NCBI GenBank assembly: GCA_949316235.1 | Contig: OX438742.1 | Coordinates: forward strand, 33,672,853 to 33,736,852 | Origin: Oegoconia quadripuncta | Taxonomy: Eukaryota; Arthropoda; Insecta; Lepidoptera; Autostichidae | DNA: 64,000 nt | Direction: 5' to 3' | Part shown: positions 35,075-44,399 of the stretch, one piece after another | Layout: each line of letters opens with the position of its first letter | Position numbering within the stretch: the first letter of the stretch is position 1 | The notes under the pieces: model-generated | Database searches by the model: none | The model's input: only the letters and a program-made list of their open reading frames with translations | What the model was told of the DNA's origin: nothing | Translations under genes and position numbers: made by a program

Positions 35075-35460
35075 TTTTTCGGTTTTCCACAAAAAATAAT
35101 TACTCATAGGGAAAATAGTCTTTATGACGACATTAGTTGTTCAAAATTGCTCCCATTTTGTTTGATGCAAAAGCGATTCTTTTCTGCAAAGAGTGGGTAG
35201 CGAATGATAATTGATAATGTACTCAGTTGCTGTTATAATTACGTTTGATTTCATTGTAAGTTACCAGTATTTAACCAAAATACATTGGGATATTATTTTG
35301 TGTTTTCCCTGTAGAGACATAGGTTCACTGTTACCGATGATTCAGTTTCACCTATCCCGGGGGTGGTCTCTGTCTGTTATTATATTAAAGTTCAATTTTG
35401 CCCACTTCCCGGTGTCAATTGATCTGAAATATTACATACGTATGTATATTTGGTCTATAA
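35075..35460. other. Non-coding DNA
   Basis: The open frame 35211-35483 ends inside a SINE-C head and shows no domain. Confidence 0.45.
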
Positions 35461-35461
35461 T

Positions 35462-35556
35462 GCGTCGGTGGCTCAGCGGTTAAGACGCAGTCTCCCAATT
35501 TGTGAGGTCAGGGTTCGATTCCCAAACATGCAATGTTGTGCCACTTATGTACATTT
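35462..35556 (+). mobile_element. SINE-C copy, left part with intact tRNA-like head
   Basis: GCGTCGGTGGCTCAGCGGTT, AAGACGCAGTCTCCCAATTT (A box region), GTCAGGGTTCGATTCCCAAA (B box), then GTGCCACTTATGTACATTT. The body continues only after the SINE-A insertion, at about 35793. Confidence 0.8.
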
Positions 35557-35792
35557 GATATTGATTGATTGATAGTGACCCTGTCAGCAAAACTAACGGT
35601 TGCGGGTTCGAATCCCGCGAGGGGTAAATGTTTGTATGATGAATACGAACATTTATTCCCGAGTTATGGATGTTTATATAAATATTTATGTATGTTTATC
35701 CGTTATCTAGTATCCATAGTACAAGCATTGCTTAGTTTGGGACTAAATGATTGCTGTAAGTGCCCCAAATATTTATTTATTTTAAATATTTT
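35557..35792 (+). mobile_element. SINE-A copy inserted inside SINE-C
   Basis: TTGATAGTGACCCTGTCAGC, GGTTGCGGGTTCGAATCCCG, GAGGGGTAAATGTTTGTATG, TATCCGTTATCTAGTATCC, GTACAAGCATTGCTTAGTTT, then an A/T-rich tail. Very close to the copy at 24893. The 5' start is blurred by a GATT repeat. Confidence 0.85.
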
Positions 35793-35995
35793 TTTATCAG
35801 ACTGCTCTTGCATATTGAAGCAAACATCGTGAGGCCTGCATGCCTGAGAAATAAAAATTCAAAGGCATGTAAAGTCCCCAACCCGCGTTGGGCCAGCGTG
35901 GTGGATTATATGGCCCACTCCCTCATTATACGAGGGAAGGCCTATATCCCTGCAGTGGGATGTTTGGGACTGGTGATCATGATGTATATCGGAGG
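35793..35995 (+). mobile_element. SINE-C copy, right part
   Basis: TTTATCAGACTGCTCTTGCA, GGCCTGCATGCCTGAGAAAT, AATTCAAAGGCATGTAAAGT, GGGCCAGCGTGGTGGATTAT, GGGAAGGCCTATATCCCTGC and AGTGGGATG..GATCATGATG match the minus-strand copy at 58262-58540 in order. The open frames here are SINE-derived. Confidence 0.85.
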
Positions 35996-36002
35996 ATAAT
36001 GT

Positions 36003-36235
36003 AATATTAGTATAACATGGAGCTAGTCCGATGATGAAGACGGAAGGTGGCCATAGAAACTCGTTTAGGCTCGTTTGATTTGCCTTGAGAAGTAGTCTGA
36101 TTGTAGATGTATCCAGGGTTTGATGATTGGGCCTGAAGGTGGGCACAGGAACTCAGTAACGGCACTTTCAAAACTCTCCAGTTTATGTAGTATACATATG
36201 TGGTGATCAGGGCCTCATATTGGACCATTAAGAGA
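36003..36235. repeat. Repeat F, unclassified
   Basis: GATGATGAAGACGGAAGGTG GCCATAGAAACTCGT is echoed about 100 bp on by GATGATTGGGCCTGAAGGTG GGCACAGGAACTCAG. Sequence of this kind is common in moth genomes. Class unknown. Confidence 0.45.
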
Positions 36236-36239
36236 TTGT

Positions 36240-36800
36240 ATTAAAAAAAATATTTCGCTAGATTTTTTTTTTGTGATTGAGCTGTTTTCCTCAATGACTA
36301 GCTATACATTTTTAGGGTTCTATCTAACTTGCTTTAATTGTACGCAGTGTTAGGTAAATAAAAAATTATGTTTTGAAAGGACCTTTTATTTACGTTTTGT
36401 ACTCTCTCTTATAAATTAAACATTCCATACAAGAATATTAAGTAGGCGGAAATAATGACTCTAGGAACCTAACACAAAAGTATAGCTTTCTGCACATCGC
36501 ATGTACAGAAAACTATACTTTTGTATTATAATCTGCACTTTACTAATTTTATGGCGTTATAACAGTAACTTGTATGTAAATATAAGTGCTTATAAGAGGC
36601 TATATAATTCTAAATTTACTAAGTCGGTGTTACTGCCTTGAGTAATAAAATTCAGTTTCACTGTTTGATAATATTCGTTATTTATATAAGTATTCAGTTT
36701 ATTTGTAACAACAACTAAGCATGGTAATGATTCTAATGTGATGAGTGACACTTCTCTAAACAACAACTAATTTCAGTGTGGTACTATCTCGTTCTAATTA
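36240..36800. other. AT-rich non-coding DNA with a hairpin
   Basis: Contains the inverted repeat at 36474-36524. No other feature recognised. Confidence 0.5.
36474..36524. repeat. Short hairpin, 19-bp arms
   Basis: Left ACAAAAGTATAGCTTTCTG (36474-36492) pairs with right CAGAAAACTATACTTTTGT (36506-36524) at 18 of 19 positions; the loop is 13 nt. It could be a tiny MITE or a foldback. Processing as a small RNA is possible but the stem is shorter than typical animal pre-miRNAs. Confidence 0.6.
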
Positions 36801-36806
36801 TTCTAG

Positions 36807-37013
36807 AAAGAAAGTCACAGATTTCACTGCTTCCTTGGACCATTCCTCTTCAACCTAGCCAACAAATCACGAGATATCCACCCCCTAAACCCCTATGAAT
36901 GTAAACAAAAACTAACCACATGGCTACAAAATCTATCTTACACCGGCACAGAAAGTCTTCTTCAACACACACACACTTTTGTGCACGTGGTCGCGAAGAA
37001 AATAACTATATAA
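36807..37013 (+). other. Met-less open frame, possible exon or transposon remnant
   Basis: An open frame of 68 codons follows a good splice-acceptor-like string (TTCTAATTATTCTAG, AG at 36805-36806) and stops at TAA 37011-37013. The peptide includes FHCFLGPFLFNLANKSRD, HPLNPYECKQKLTTWLQ and LSYTGTESLLQHTH. Composition (YECK, WLQ, few low-complexity runs) looks more protein-like than neighbouring frames, and the local GC content is higher. HPLNPYECK..WL..LxYxxTE resembles the C-terminal tail I associate with some LINE-encoded proteins, but I cannot confirm this. Other readings: last exon of an unannotated gene, or chance. No start codon belongs to it, so it would need an upstream exon or be a truncated element. 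Confidence 0.3.
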
Positions 37014-37019
37014 TTTATT

Positions 37020-37855
37020 TATCCATACTCACAAAAAAAAATTCTAGTAGGTAATTCACAAAATGCCCTGCCCATATTTACAAGCATTTTGATTTTAAAT
37101 AGCTTAAATATCGTTTCGCTATAACCGTGTATCGTGAATCAAATGCTCAATCCTACAAAGCCGTTAGGTAGGTAGGTATACGAGTACCTATATGAATTAA
37201 TGGTCTAACCTTTGCGTACGCGCAGGCAATAAACTTCGCACAATTCGCATGGTGTATTGATATTATCTAACTCAACTCCTATAACATTTTGTTGTAGTTT
37301 TATTTTATACATTCCAATAATATGTAGTAAATTTTTAATAATACCTAAGCGCGATCTAGTGAGCGCAGAATGGTTAGAGTGATGATGTAAGGTCGGATAT
37401 TGGATGGGTGACCGTTTTACATTTTTGGAGGCTGAAACTACTTTACACACACTCAATAGATATAGGACAAATGACCTTGGACATTGTTGTCACTGTCGAA
37501 TTGCATAGAAATAAAAGAGACGTTGCGAACTCGCATGTTTCCAGATTGTTGTTCATAATGTAACCTACTTGCTTTCTTGAATTAAAATTTAAAAATGAGA
37601 ACTAATTCTTGTAAACGAAATATCTTTTTCAAATGGTTTATTTTTGGTAATGTTTATAACAAATTCCTGGCCTTTTACCTTTTCTGCCATTGCCTAAGAA
37701 ACTTAAGAAACACTGTCAAGTACGAGTGACTCATTCCCGAAGGGTTCCAACCGTTTATTTACTTATAAGCTATTAAGGAGCTAGTTATGTATGCTTTTTC
37801 TCAAAACATTTATAAACGCATTCATGTTGAGTTTCTAAAAAAACAGAAGGATTAT
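37020..37855. other. Non-coding DNA
   Basis: No feature recognised. The minus-strand frame 37205-37456 has no motif. Confidence 0.5.
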
Positions 37856-37861
37856 ATAATA

Positions 37862-38083
37862 CTAGCTTTCCGCCCGCGGCTTCGCCTGCGTGGAATAATT
37901 TAATCGCGAAAATTTGTTTATCCCGCCACACTACTCACTTTATCGAGATAAAAAATATCCTATGTCTCAATCCAGGGTATATTCTACCTACACACCAGAT
38001 TCCATCTAAATCCGTTTATCCGTTTCGCCGTGATTGAGCAACAAACAAACATCCAAATTTTCGTATTTATAATATGAGATAGA
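37862..38083 (-). mobile_element. Mini-Helitron, both ends present
   Basis: On the minus strand it starts TCTATCTCATATTATAAATA and ends GCGGGCGGAAAGCTAG|T, with internal TTGCTCAATCACGGCGAAAC, GGTAGAATATACCCTGGATT, GATAAAGTGAGTAGTGTGGC. Same family as 3425 and 56009. The A and T expected outside both termini are present. Confidence 0.75.
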
Positions 38084-38089
38084 TAGTGT

Positions 38090-40425
38090 TGTGTAGAAAC
38101 AAAACAATTGAGCTCTAAATAAATTACGACTAGGATATATTTTACTGGCTAACTTAACATTAATAATACTATGTATTTTTCTTTTGTTATTTACCACAGG
38201 CCACCAAGCACTAAATGCTTCCATCCCAAAAAAAAATAATCTTATTAGAATGACGAGCAACAAAGTGATTATGTATGTAAGGGTTCCTCTTTCCTTTACA
38301 AGTCCGGAACCCTAAAAATGAGACGTCGCCGCCTATCCCCGTAAGTCAACTTTACCAGCTGGTTAAATGTTACGGAACAAGTTATCCACATGCAAATAGG
38401 GCAGTTAAGTTGAACCGTTCTGATTAAAACTGCAGATCATAACTGAAATGGCTCGAGAGTTAACGCTCCGTTTAACTTCAGTTATCTTTGGAATTATGAC
38501 GGTAATTGATAGAATGGGATAATACACATTTTGTTTTTAAGAACTGCTGATAGTTTTGTTTTAATAAGTTCTTTGTTACGTTCACACCGTCTCGGAGAAG
38601 CTATGGCTAGATATTTGCAAAAGGACGACTATGGTCCATATATTGTTACTTAGATATTCTACAACCTAACAGGTACCTATAAAATATTCAGCTTCCTCAT
38701 TACCCAGTTATATTTCTTTAAAGCATTATTTAAAAATACTATCTTTAGTTTCACACTGGCTGAATTGGATAACGTCTCAGTTATAAGGGGAGCCAACCTT
38801 TATTAACATAAAAGGAAATGAACAGGAAAACGGAACGAGACTCCAGTTATAGGTATATGTATAGTTAATAGTGGAATATGATGTTGTTTGATAATATGAT
38901 AAATTATCAAATTTTGACACCCTTTCTTTCTTTTTAATGGGAATTCTTTATAGAATTTTAATCTATTTTTGCTAGTCGATTTGGTAACAAAATTTAAAAA
39001 AATTAACGTCGACGCTGTCTTAAGAATTATGATAAATAATAAATTCGGACTAGATTAAATAAAGGTCTGTTCAATAAATTAAATAGCACCGTAAAATCCA
39101 AGGCAGATTTTATGAAGAAGAAAGAGTAGCCTACCTTACACGACTATAAATCATAAATAAGGATTTTGTTCTTTCTATCAATACGGCATTAATACCAAAC
39201 TGTACAGCTCTTTGTAAAAAATCTAAATTGCAAGGAGAGCGAGACGTTCTTGATAAATAAGTTCAATAAAACAACGCAATATTGGCTTAGGAAAAGTCAC
39301 TTTATCAGTCGCCGTGGCACACGAAACATATTACTCCCCACAGGGAACTGGCAGAGAGACGTATCAGTTTCTCTCTACATAGATTTAGTAGTGTTTTATA
39401 TTTAAGTACCTAAACTAGAATATTTTGCATTTATTTCAACTCGTACTTTGTTGCTTAGATATGCACAATAATTTAATATTGATGTATCTACATCAATATT
39501 AAAGCATTAAGCAACAAAGTAGATGTATCTAAATCAATATTAATATATATATAAAATAAATATAAAAAGTCGATATCTATCGACTACTACTAATTGTGTT
39601 TTAAGTTAATGTACTTAAAGTGAACTCCACCTCTAACAACAGATCAAATAACGACGATTTCGATCAAACATTCGAAAATCGAAGGTCAAATATAGAAGAC
39701 CTAGTAGTAGCTCTTGCTGATATCTAACTATAGTCTTTTGTTCCCACTAGAAATGGGACAAAGACTGGCACGATGTCGAAAGAATAAAGATAAACTTTTT
39801 AGTCGAACAAAAACTTGTGATGAAAAGAAGACGTTTTAGACGATCCAATAGGAATAACGGACATGATTTCAATTATAACAAGTTAGTAGATTACTAAATT
39901 TAAAATTAGTAAACATTATAGCAATTACTGTCTGATATTTAGCTCTAAATTATACCAGCTATAATTTAACATACATACCACCAGCCATGGAGGCTACATA
40001 ATATTAACATCTTTCCTCAAACTTTAACCAAATTTCATTTCCAACCTTTTACTCTGCGTCCCATTCGATAAGGTTTACCCCTCAATAAATAATTTGGCAA
40101 CGTATTAGCATATGTCGATTTATCTCGCGAGTCGGGGCTAGAATTATTATTTATAGCCTGAGCCGACCCCAGCCCTAGTAGTACATATGTTAACTAAATC
40201 CGATACGATGTATGAAGATTTCCTCAGACTAACTAAGACTAAGAATAAAGTAGAAGCGACAAAGATAATAATATATCGCAAGGAACTTAATGTCAACGTG
40301 ACTTTTATTTAATTAGGACATTTTAATCCCTCCTGAGTAGGTCATCTAAAAAGCAAAACGCCGAAGTATGTTATTGCATAAGACGCATAATATCTACTGG
40401 TATATTACTTAATATGTTTCCCATA
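38090..40425. other. Non-coding DNA
   Basis: Contains AAGGGTTCC..GGAACCCT at about 38279-38314, a possible stub of the TTCCGTA-type repeat, and the inverted repeat at 39444-39521. No gene recognised. Confidence 0.45.
39444..39521. repeat. Hairpin-forming inverted repeat with a duplicated arm
   Basis: TACTTTGTTGCTTA..TTAATATTGATGTA (left) pairs with TACATCAATATTAA..TAAGCAACAAAGTA (right). The turn is only TC, and there is an asymmetric bulge in the left arm. GATGTATCTAAATCAATATT at 39522 repeats the apex sequence a third time. The structure fits template switching better than a MITE. Confidence 0.6.
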
Positions 40426-40431
40426 TTATCA

Positions 40432-40688
40432 TTCTGTGCGGTTCCTGGCAGAGTAGAAAGGGACCGAGGGCACGGTAAATAGTCGGTGTCGCTTATTTTC
40501 AATTGAAGGCAGTCGTTAAGCCAAGTCGGTGGCCTATAGGGGCGGCTTAAAAACACTGTTTATCAGCTGGCCACTAGTCTGACACAAATCCGTACTGGGC
40601 ACGTGTGGTGGTTTATGGCCCATAGCTTCTCCCAGTGAGAAGAGGTTGTGGCCCAACAGTGCAGACGTGTAAGGATGGTGATGATGAG
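40432..40688 (+). mobile_element. SINE-D copy
   Basis: GTGCGGTTCCTGGCAGAG, AATTGAAGGCAGTCGTTAAG, CCAAGTCGGTGGCCTATAGG, CTGGCCACTAGTCTGACAC, GCACGTGTGGTGGTTTATGG, CCCAGTGAGAAGAGGTTGTG, GCCCAACAGTGCAGACGTG and a GGTGATGATGA end. The reverse-oriented copy at 63216-63470 has the same order. A tRNA-like head is not clear, so class SINE is inferred from length and tail. Confidence 0.7.
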
Positions 40689-40689
40689 T

Positions 40690-40850
40690 CTTTTCCGTGG
40701 TTGTCGTAAAAAGCCATTAAGGAATCACGAACAATGGTGGGCCGGTAGTGTACTGGTGCGAAGGGTGGCGATTAGAGCAAATCCTCCCTTTGGAAAGTGA
40801 TGCAAATCGCGCAATGCGAGAGGTTTACGCCCAATAGTGATCAGCTAGGT
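40690..40850. other. Spacer between SINE-D and SINE-B
   Basis: GC-richer than average (GGTGGGCCGGTAGTGTACTG, GCGAAGGGTGGCGATTAGAG). I cannot assign it. Confidence 0.4.
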
Positions 40851-40852
40851 TG

Positions 40853-41143
40853 TTTTTTTTTATGCGCAACGGTTTAGCAATCGACCTTAATCACACCTGA
40901 TGTTAAGAGAAGATGAGGTGGAAGGTGGAAGCGTGCTCACTCGGAGTTTTGGGACTGGCTATCTTATCCATAACAACCGGAACACAACAATGCTGTTAAC
41001 ATTGCTGTTTGGCGGCAGACTTAGATAAGATGGTGGGAGCTAGCCAGGCGGACATTTAAATAGCCCTACCACCAACCAAACCGAGTACTAAACATGTATG
41101 TACCTGTGGATCTTACCTGTTGTTTACATTGTGCCACGGAGGC
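40853..41143 (-). mobile_element. SINE-B copy
   Basis: Poly(T), ATGCGCAACGGTTTAGCAAT, ACACCTGATGTTAAGAGAAG, GGTGGAAGCGTGCTCACTCG, GGGACTGGCTATCTTATCCA, TTTGGCGGCAGACTTAGATA, AACCAAACCGAGTACT, then a damaged B box (CCTGTGGATCTTACC) and TGTGCCACGGAGGC. Confidence 0.87.
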
Positions 41144-41429
41144 ATTGTGCGTGTGCGATAATAATAATTTTTTATTCAACTTTTCAATTGATTTCTAATT
41201 ATTCTGATTGATTCCACTTTTATTTAAGTTAGGTACTTCATAATTTTACTATAAAAAGTTAAAAGTGCAATCAATAAATCTGCATCGAGTATGTTGATAT
41301 TACTTAAATATTTGTTGTATTTTAGGACAGGTACCAAAGTATTTTTTTATTACAGAGAGAACAGATAGTACGAAAGAACTACCTTGTACTTAGATATGAA
41401 ATACATCTTCTAAATATATAAAGGAAGAA

Positions 41430-41459
41430 ACTGACTGACTGACTGACTGACTGACTGAC
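41430..41459. repeat. (GACT)n microsatellite at Helitron 5' end
   Basis: About seven GACT units directly after GGAAGAAA, 25 bp inside the Helitron 5' terminus. Confidence 0.95.
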
Positions 41460-41691
41460 ATATCAACGCACAGGCCAAACCGCTGGGTCTAGAGTTTCCA
41501 AATTTGGCACGTAGGTTCCTTACGAGGTCTAGGGGAGCACTAAGAAAGGATTTTTTAAAATTCACCCTTTAAGGGGGTGAAACAGGGGTGGGAAGTTTGT
41601 ATGAAGAAACAGTATAACTTGGACATTTCGACTATTTTCGACTCGAAACTTCGCAAGAGTACTCCTAGGAACAAATAAGCTAATACGTGTT

Positions 41692-42237
41692 TTGAGATTT
41701 TTCGAAAAACAACCCCCTGGGTTGTGAAATGGGGGTTAAAACCGTAAAATTGATATTGGTGGCGTTATTTAGGTTTTATGGGATGTTGATTTTGAAAATG
41801 ACATTTATTTTAAGCCAACCCTCTAGGGGTGAGATAGGGGTGGGGGATGATACCAAAAAAGTCTATATTGGTGTCGTTAAATAGGTTTTTTGGGACGTTG
41901 ATTGCGAAAATGACATTTATTTTGAAGCTAACCCCTTGGGGTTAGAGAATGCGATAAGGGTGAGTTGAGATTTTTCGAAAAACAGCCCCCTGGGGTGTGA
42001 AATGGGGGTTGAAACCATAAAATCGATATTGGTGTCGTTATTTAGGTTTTTTGGGATGTTGATTATGAAAATGACATTTATTTTAAGCCAACCCTCTAGG
42101 GGTGAGATAGAGGTGGGGGATGATACCAAAAAAGTCTATATTGGTGTCGTTATTTAGGTTTTTTGGGACGTTGATTGCGAAAATGACATTTATTTTGAAG
42201 CTAACCCTTACGGGTTGCGATAGTGGTAGGGGTTAAA
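41692..42237. repeat. Tandem duplication of a 273-bp unit inside the Helitron
   Basis: TTGAGATTTTTCGAAAAACA at 41692 recurs at 41965. Both units carry CCCCCTGG..GTGAAATGGGGGTT, GATATTGGTG, GATGATACCAAAAAAGTCTA and GGACGTTGATTGCGAAAATG. A third copy follows at about 42932. TTTTTTCGAA- and GGGGTT-rich composition, no coding frame. Confidence 0.88.
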
Positions 42238-42256
42238 ATCACAAATTCAAATTGGT

Positions 42257-42480
42257 GTCGAAGTCGAAGAGTCAAAGTCGAAGGCTCAAAGTCGAAGACT
42301 CAAAGTCGAAGGCTCAAAGTCAAAGGCTCAAAGACGAAGGCTCAAATTCGAAGGCTCAAATTCGAAGGCTCAAAATCGAAGGCTGAAAGTCGAAAGCTCA
42401 AAGTCGAAGGCTTAAAATCGAAGGCTCAAAGACGAAGGCTCAAAGTCGAAGGCTCAAAGTCGAAGACTCAAAGTCGAAAA
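42257..42480. repeat. 14-bp minisatellite inside the Helitron
   Basis: The unit TCAAAGTCGAAGGC is repeated about 16 times with point changes (GACTC for GGCTC, ATTCG for AGTCG). The unit length is not a multiple of 3, so each frame visits all phases in 42 bp; because no phase contains a stop, a 97-codon frame (42223-42516) stays open and reads as a 14-residue Lys/Arg/Ser-rich repeat (RRLKVEGSKSKAQ). I regard the frame as a by-product. Confidence 0.93.
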
Positions 42481-42483
42481 GTA

Positions 42484-42720
42484 AAATTCATAGTCAAAGT
42501 CATGTCAAAGTCATAGTCAAAATCATAGTCAAAGTCATAGTCATAGGCAAAGTCATAGTCAAAGTCATAGTCAAAGTCATAGTCAAAGCCATAGTCAATG
42601 TCAAAGTCATAGTCAAAGTCATAGTCATAGTCAAAGTCAAAGTCGTAGTCAATGTCATAGTCGAAGTCATAGTCAAAGTCATAGTTAAAGTTTTAGTCAA
42701 AGTCATAGTCATAGTCAAAG
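42484..42720. repeat. 12-bp minisatellite inside the Helitron
   Basis: The unit TCAAAGTCATAG, with some half units (GTCATAG) and variants. It follows the 14-bp array with only a few bases between, and the two units share TCAAAGTC. The minus-strand frame of Thr-Met/Thr-Leu repeats is a by-product. Confidence 0.93.
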
Positions 42721-43201
42721 GGGTGAATAGAATTTCCAAATTTGGCACGTAGGTTCCTTACGAGGTCTAGGGGAGCACTAAGAAAGGATTTTTCAAAATT
42801 CACCCTTTAAGGGGGTGAAACAGGAGTGGGAAGTTTGTATGAAGAAACAGTATAACTTGGACATTTCGACTATTTTCGAATCGAAACTTCGCAAGAGTAC
42901 TCCTAGGAACAAATAAGCTAATACGTGTTTTGAGATTTTTCGAATTCAACCCCCTGGGTTGTGAAATGGGGGTTAAAACCATAAAATCGATATTGGTGTC
43001 GTTATTTAGGTTTTATGGGATGTTGATTATGAAAATGACATTTATTTTAAGTTAACCCTCTAGGGTTGAGATAGGGGTGGAGGTTGATACCAAAAAAGTC
43101 AATATTGGTGTCATTATTTAGGTTTTTTGGGACGTTGATTACGAAAATGCCATTTGTTTGGAAGCTAACCCCTTGGGGTTAGAGAATGAGATAAGGGTGA
43201 G

Positions 43202-43657
43202 TTGAACACTTTGAACCCACCGGGTATGCCATATCACAGACTTTTACTACGTGTGGGTGCACCTGTTATGTTATTGAGAAATTTAAAGCCACCCAAACTT
43301 TGTAACGGTACTAGGTTGCAAGTCAAGGCTTTGCACCGGAACGTAGTAGAGGCCACTATTTTAACAGGACCTGCTCAGGGAGAAACAGTGTTTGTACCGC
43401 GTATTCCATTAATACCAAATGATCTTCCCTTTGAATTCAAAAGGCTTCAGTTTCCACTAAAGGTCTGTTTTGCCATGACAATAAATAAGTCGCAGGGGCA
43501 AACTCTCAAATTCGCCGGAGTAGACCTACGACAGGACTGTTTCTCTCACGGTCAGTTCTATGTGGCATGCTCCCGTGTAAGTTCACCTCAAAGTTTGGTT
43601 CTATTGCTACCACCTTCAAACATGGCAAAAAATGTTGTTTATAAGGAAGTACTTTAA
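43202..43657 (+). pseudogene. Helitron RepHel helicase, C-terminal 151 residues
   Basis: The end of the PIF1-like 5'-3' DNA helicase of a Helitron RepHel protein, which would unwind donor DNA during rolling-circle transposition. Visible landmarks: LNPPGMPYHRLLLRVGAPVM at residues 4-23; NLKPPKLCNGTRL at 27-39 (family motif RNxxxxxxLCNGTRL); PRIPLIPNDLPFEFKRLQFP at 66-85; FAMTINKSQGQTL at 90-102 (helicase motif V); SHGQFYVACSRV at 115-126 (motif VI, with the arginine that contacts ATP). The frame ends at TAA with the usual NVVYKEVL tail. The full protein normally exceeds 1,000 residues. Here the zinc finger, Rep HUH nuclease and helicase motifs I-IV are missing. The TTG at 43202 is not a real start, because homology begins right where repeat unit U stops (near 43204) and an in-frame TGA lies a few codons upstream. 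There are no internal stops in 151 codons, so the truncation is relatively recent or the frame has been lucky. Confidence 0.93.
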
Positions 43658-43720
43658 TAAATATAAACTACTTACTTTAATAAATATAAAGTACTTTAAT
43701 AAATAGAAAGGTCTTTTAAT
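43658..43720. repeat. Short direct repeats after the helicase stop
   Basis: CTTTAATAAATATAAA occurs at about 43654 and 43676, then CTTTAATAAATAGAAA at about 43692, a three-fold 16-22 bp slippage repeat containing AATAAA, inside the Helitron. Confidence 0.7.
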
Positions 43721-43914
43721 GGATCCATGTCTTAATTCATTTACCTGGCAAAACATCAACATGGTTCCACATACCTGTTATCTGCCCAGGGTCTTTTCCT
43801 GTTTGAGATAAACTCTACATGGTAATTTTTCTGCTGAATGTATTCCCGTGGGAAAGTAATAAAGTGTTGATTCATGTAGTCTACGCGGACGAAGTCGCGG
43901 GCAGCTGCTAGTAG

Positions 43915-44185
43915 ATATATAAATATGAATTCACAGTATGGCGATTCTATTAAACCACCCCGCAGAGTGTTTCCTCCGACAACTTGACTGCGAACTCACA
44001 TGGGACTTTCTCTTTGATTATCGAAGTTTGACGTGTAGCTACTCAGTCATAGTTCAAATTAGCATTTTCCAATTTATTTGACAATTCGTATATATATCTA
44101 GACTGAAGTTTAGTTTACATTTCTGTCGCTTTCCTAATCTCATGCGTATAACTATTATGAAAACGGTGTAAAGACAAGGGAGCTC
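43915..44185. other. Non-coding DNA
   Basis: Unique-looking sequence between the Helitron and the next SINE-B. Nothing recognised. Confidence 0.5.
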
Positions 44186-44188
44186 TAA

Positions 44189-44394
44189 CCGCCTCCGTGG
44201 CTCAATTTAAAGATCATAGGGCTTACGAATCGGAGGTCGCGGGTTCGATTCCACGCGGGATACATGTTTAGTACTCGGTTTGGTTGGTAGTAGGGCATTT
44301 CAAATGTCCGTCTGGCTAGCTACTACCATCTTATTTAAGTCGGCCGCCAAACGGCAATGTTAACAGCATTGTCGTGTTCCGGTTGTTATTATAA
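44189..44394 (+). mobile_element. SINE-B copy, left part
   Basis: AACCGCCTCCGTGGCTCAAT, GGTCGCGGGTTCGATTCCAC, CTCGGTTTGGTTGGTAGTAG, GTCTGGCTAGCTACTACCAT, CAGCATTGTCGTGTTCCGGT. It continues at 44649 after a nested insertion. Confidence 0.88.
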
Positions 44395-44399
44395 AATCC

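Larger units (their letters stand above)
41406..43911 (+). mobile_element. Helitron with both termini, satellites and helicase remnant
   Basis: The 5' end TCTTCTAAATATATAAAGG follows an A, and the 3' end GTCGCGGGCAGCTGCTAG precedes a T, the insertion signature of Helitrons. CGCGGACGAAGTCGCG just before the 3' end can fold into the expected terminal hairpin. Order inside: (GACT)n at 41430-41459; block A (about 41490-41691); unit U twice in tandem (41692-41964 and 41965-42237, period 273 bp); two minisatellites (about 42257-42720); block A again (about 42728-42930); unit U again (about 42932-43204); then the helicase tail. The Rep (HUH nuclease) part and most of the helicase are gone, so it cannot move on its own. 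Confidence 0.88.

Noticed and set aside
35859..36228. Overlapping minus-strand frames of 95 and 73 codons
   Set aside because: They are translations of SINE-C and repeat F.
42223..42748. Array of short regular units as a possible CRISPR array
   Set aside because: Units are contiguous 14- and 12-bp repeats with no unique spacers, inside a eukaryotic Helitron.
42500..42748. 82-codon minus-strand frame of Thr-Met/Thr-Leu repeats
   Set aside because: By-product of the 12-bp minisatellite.
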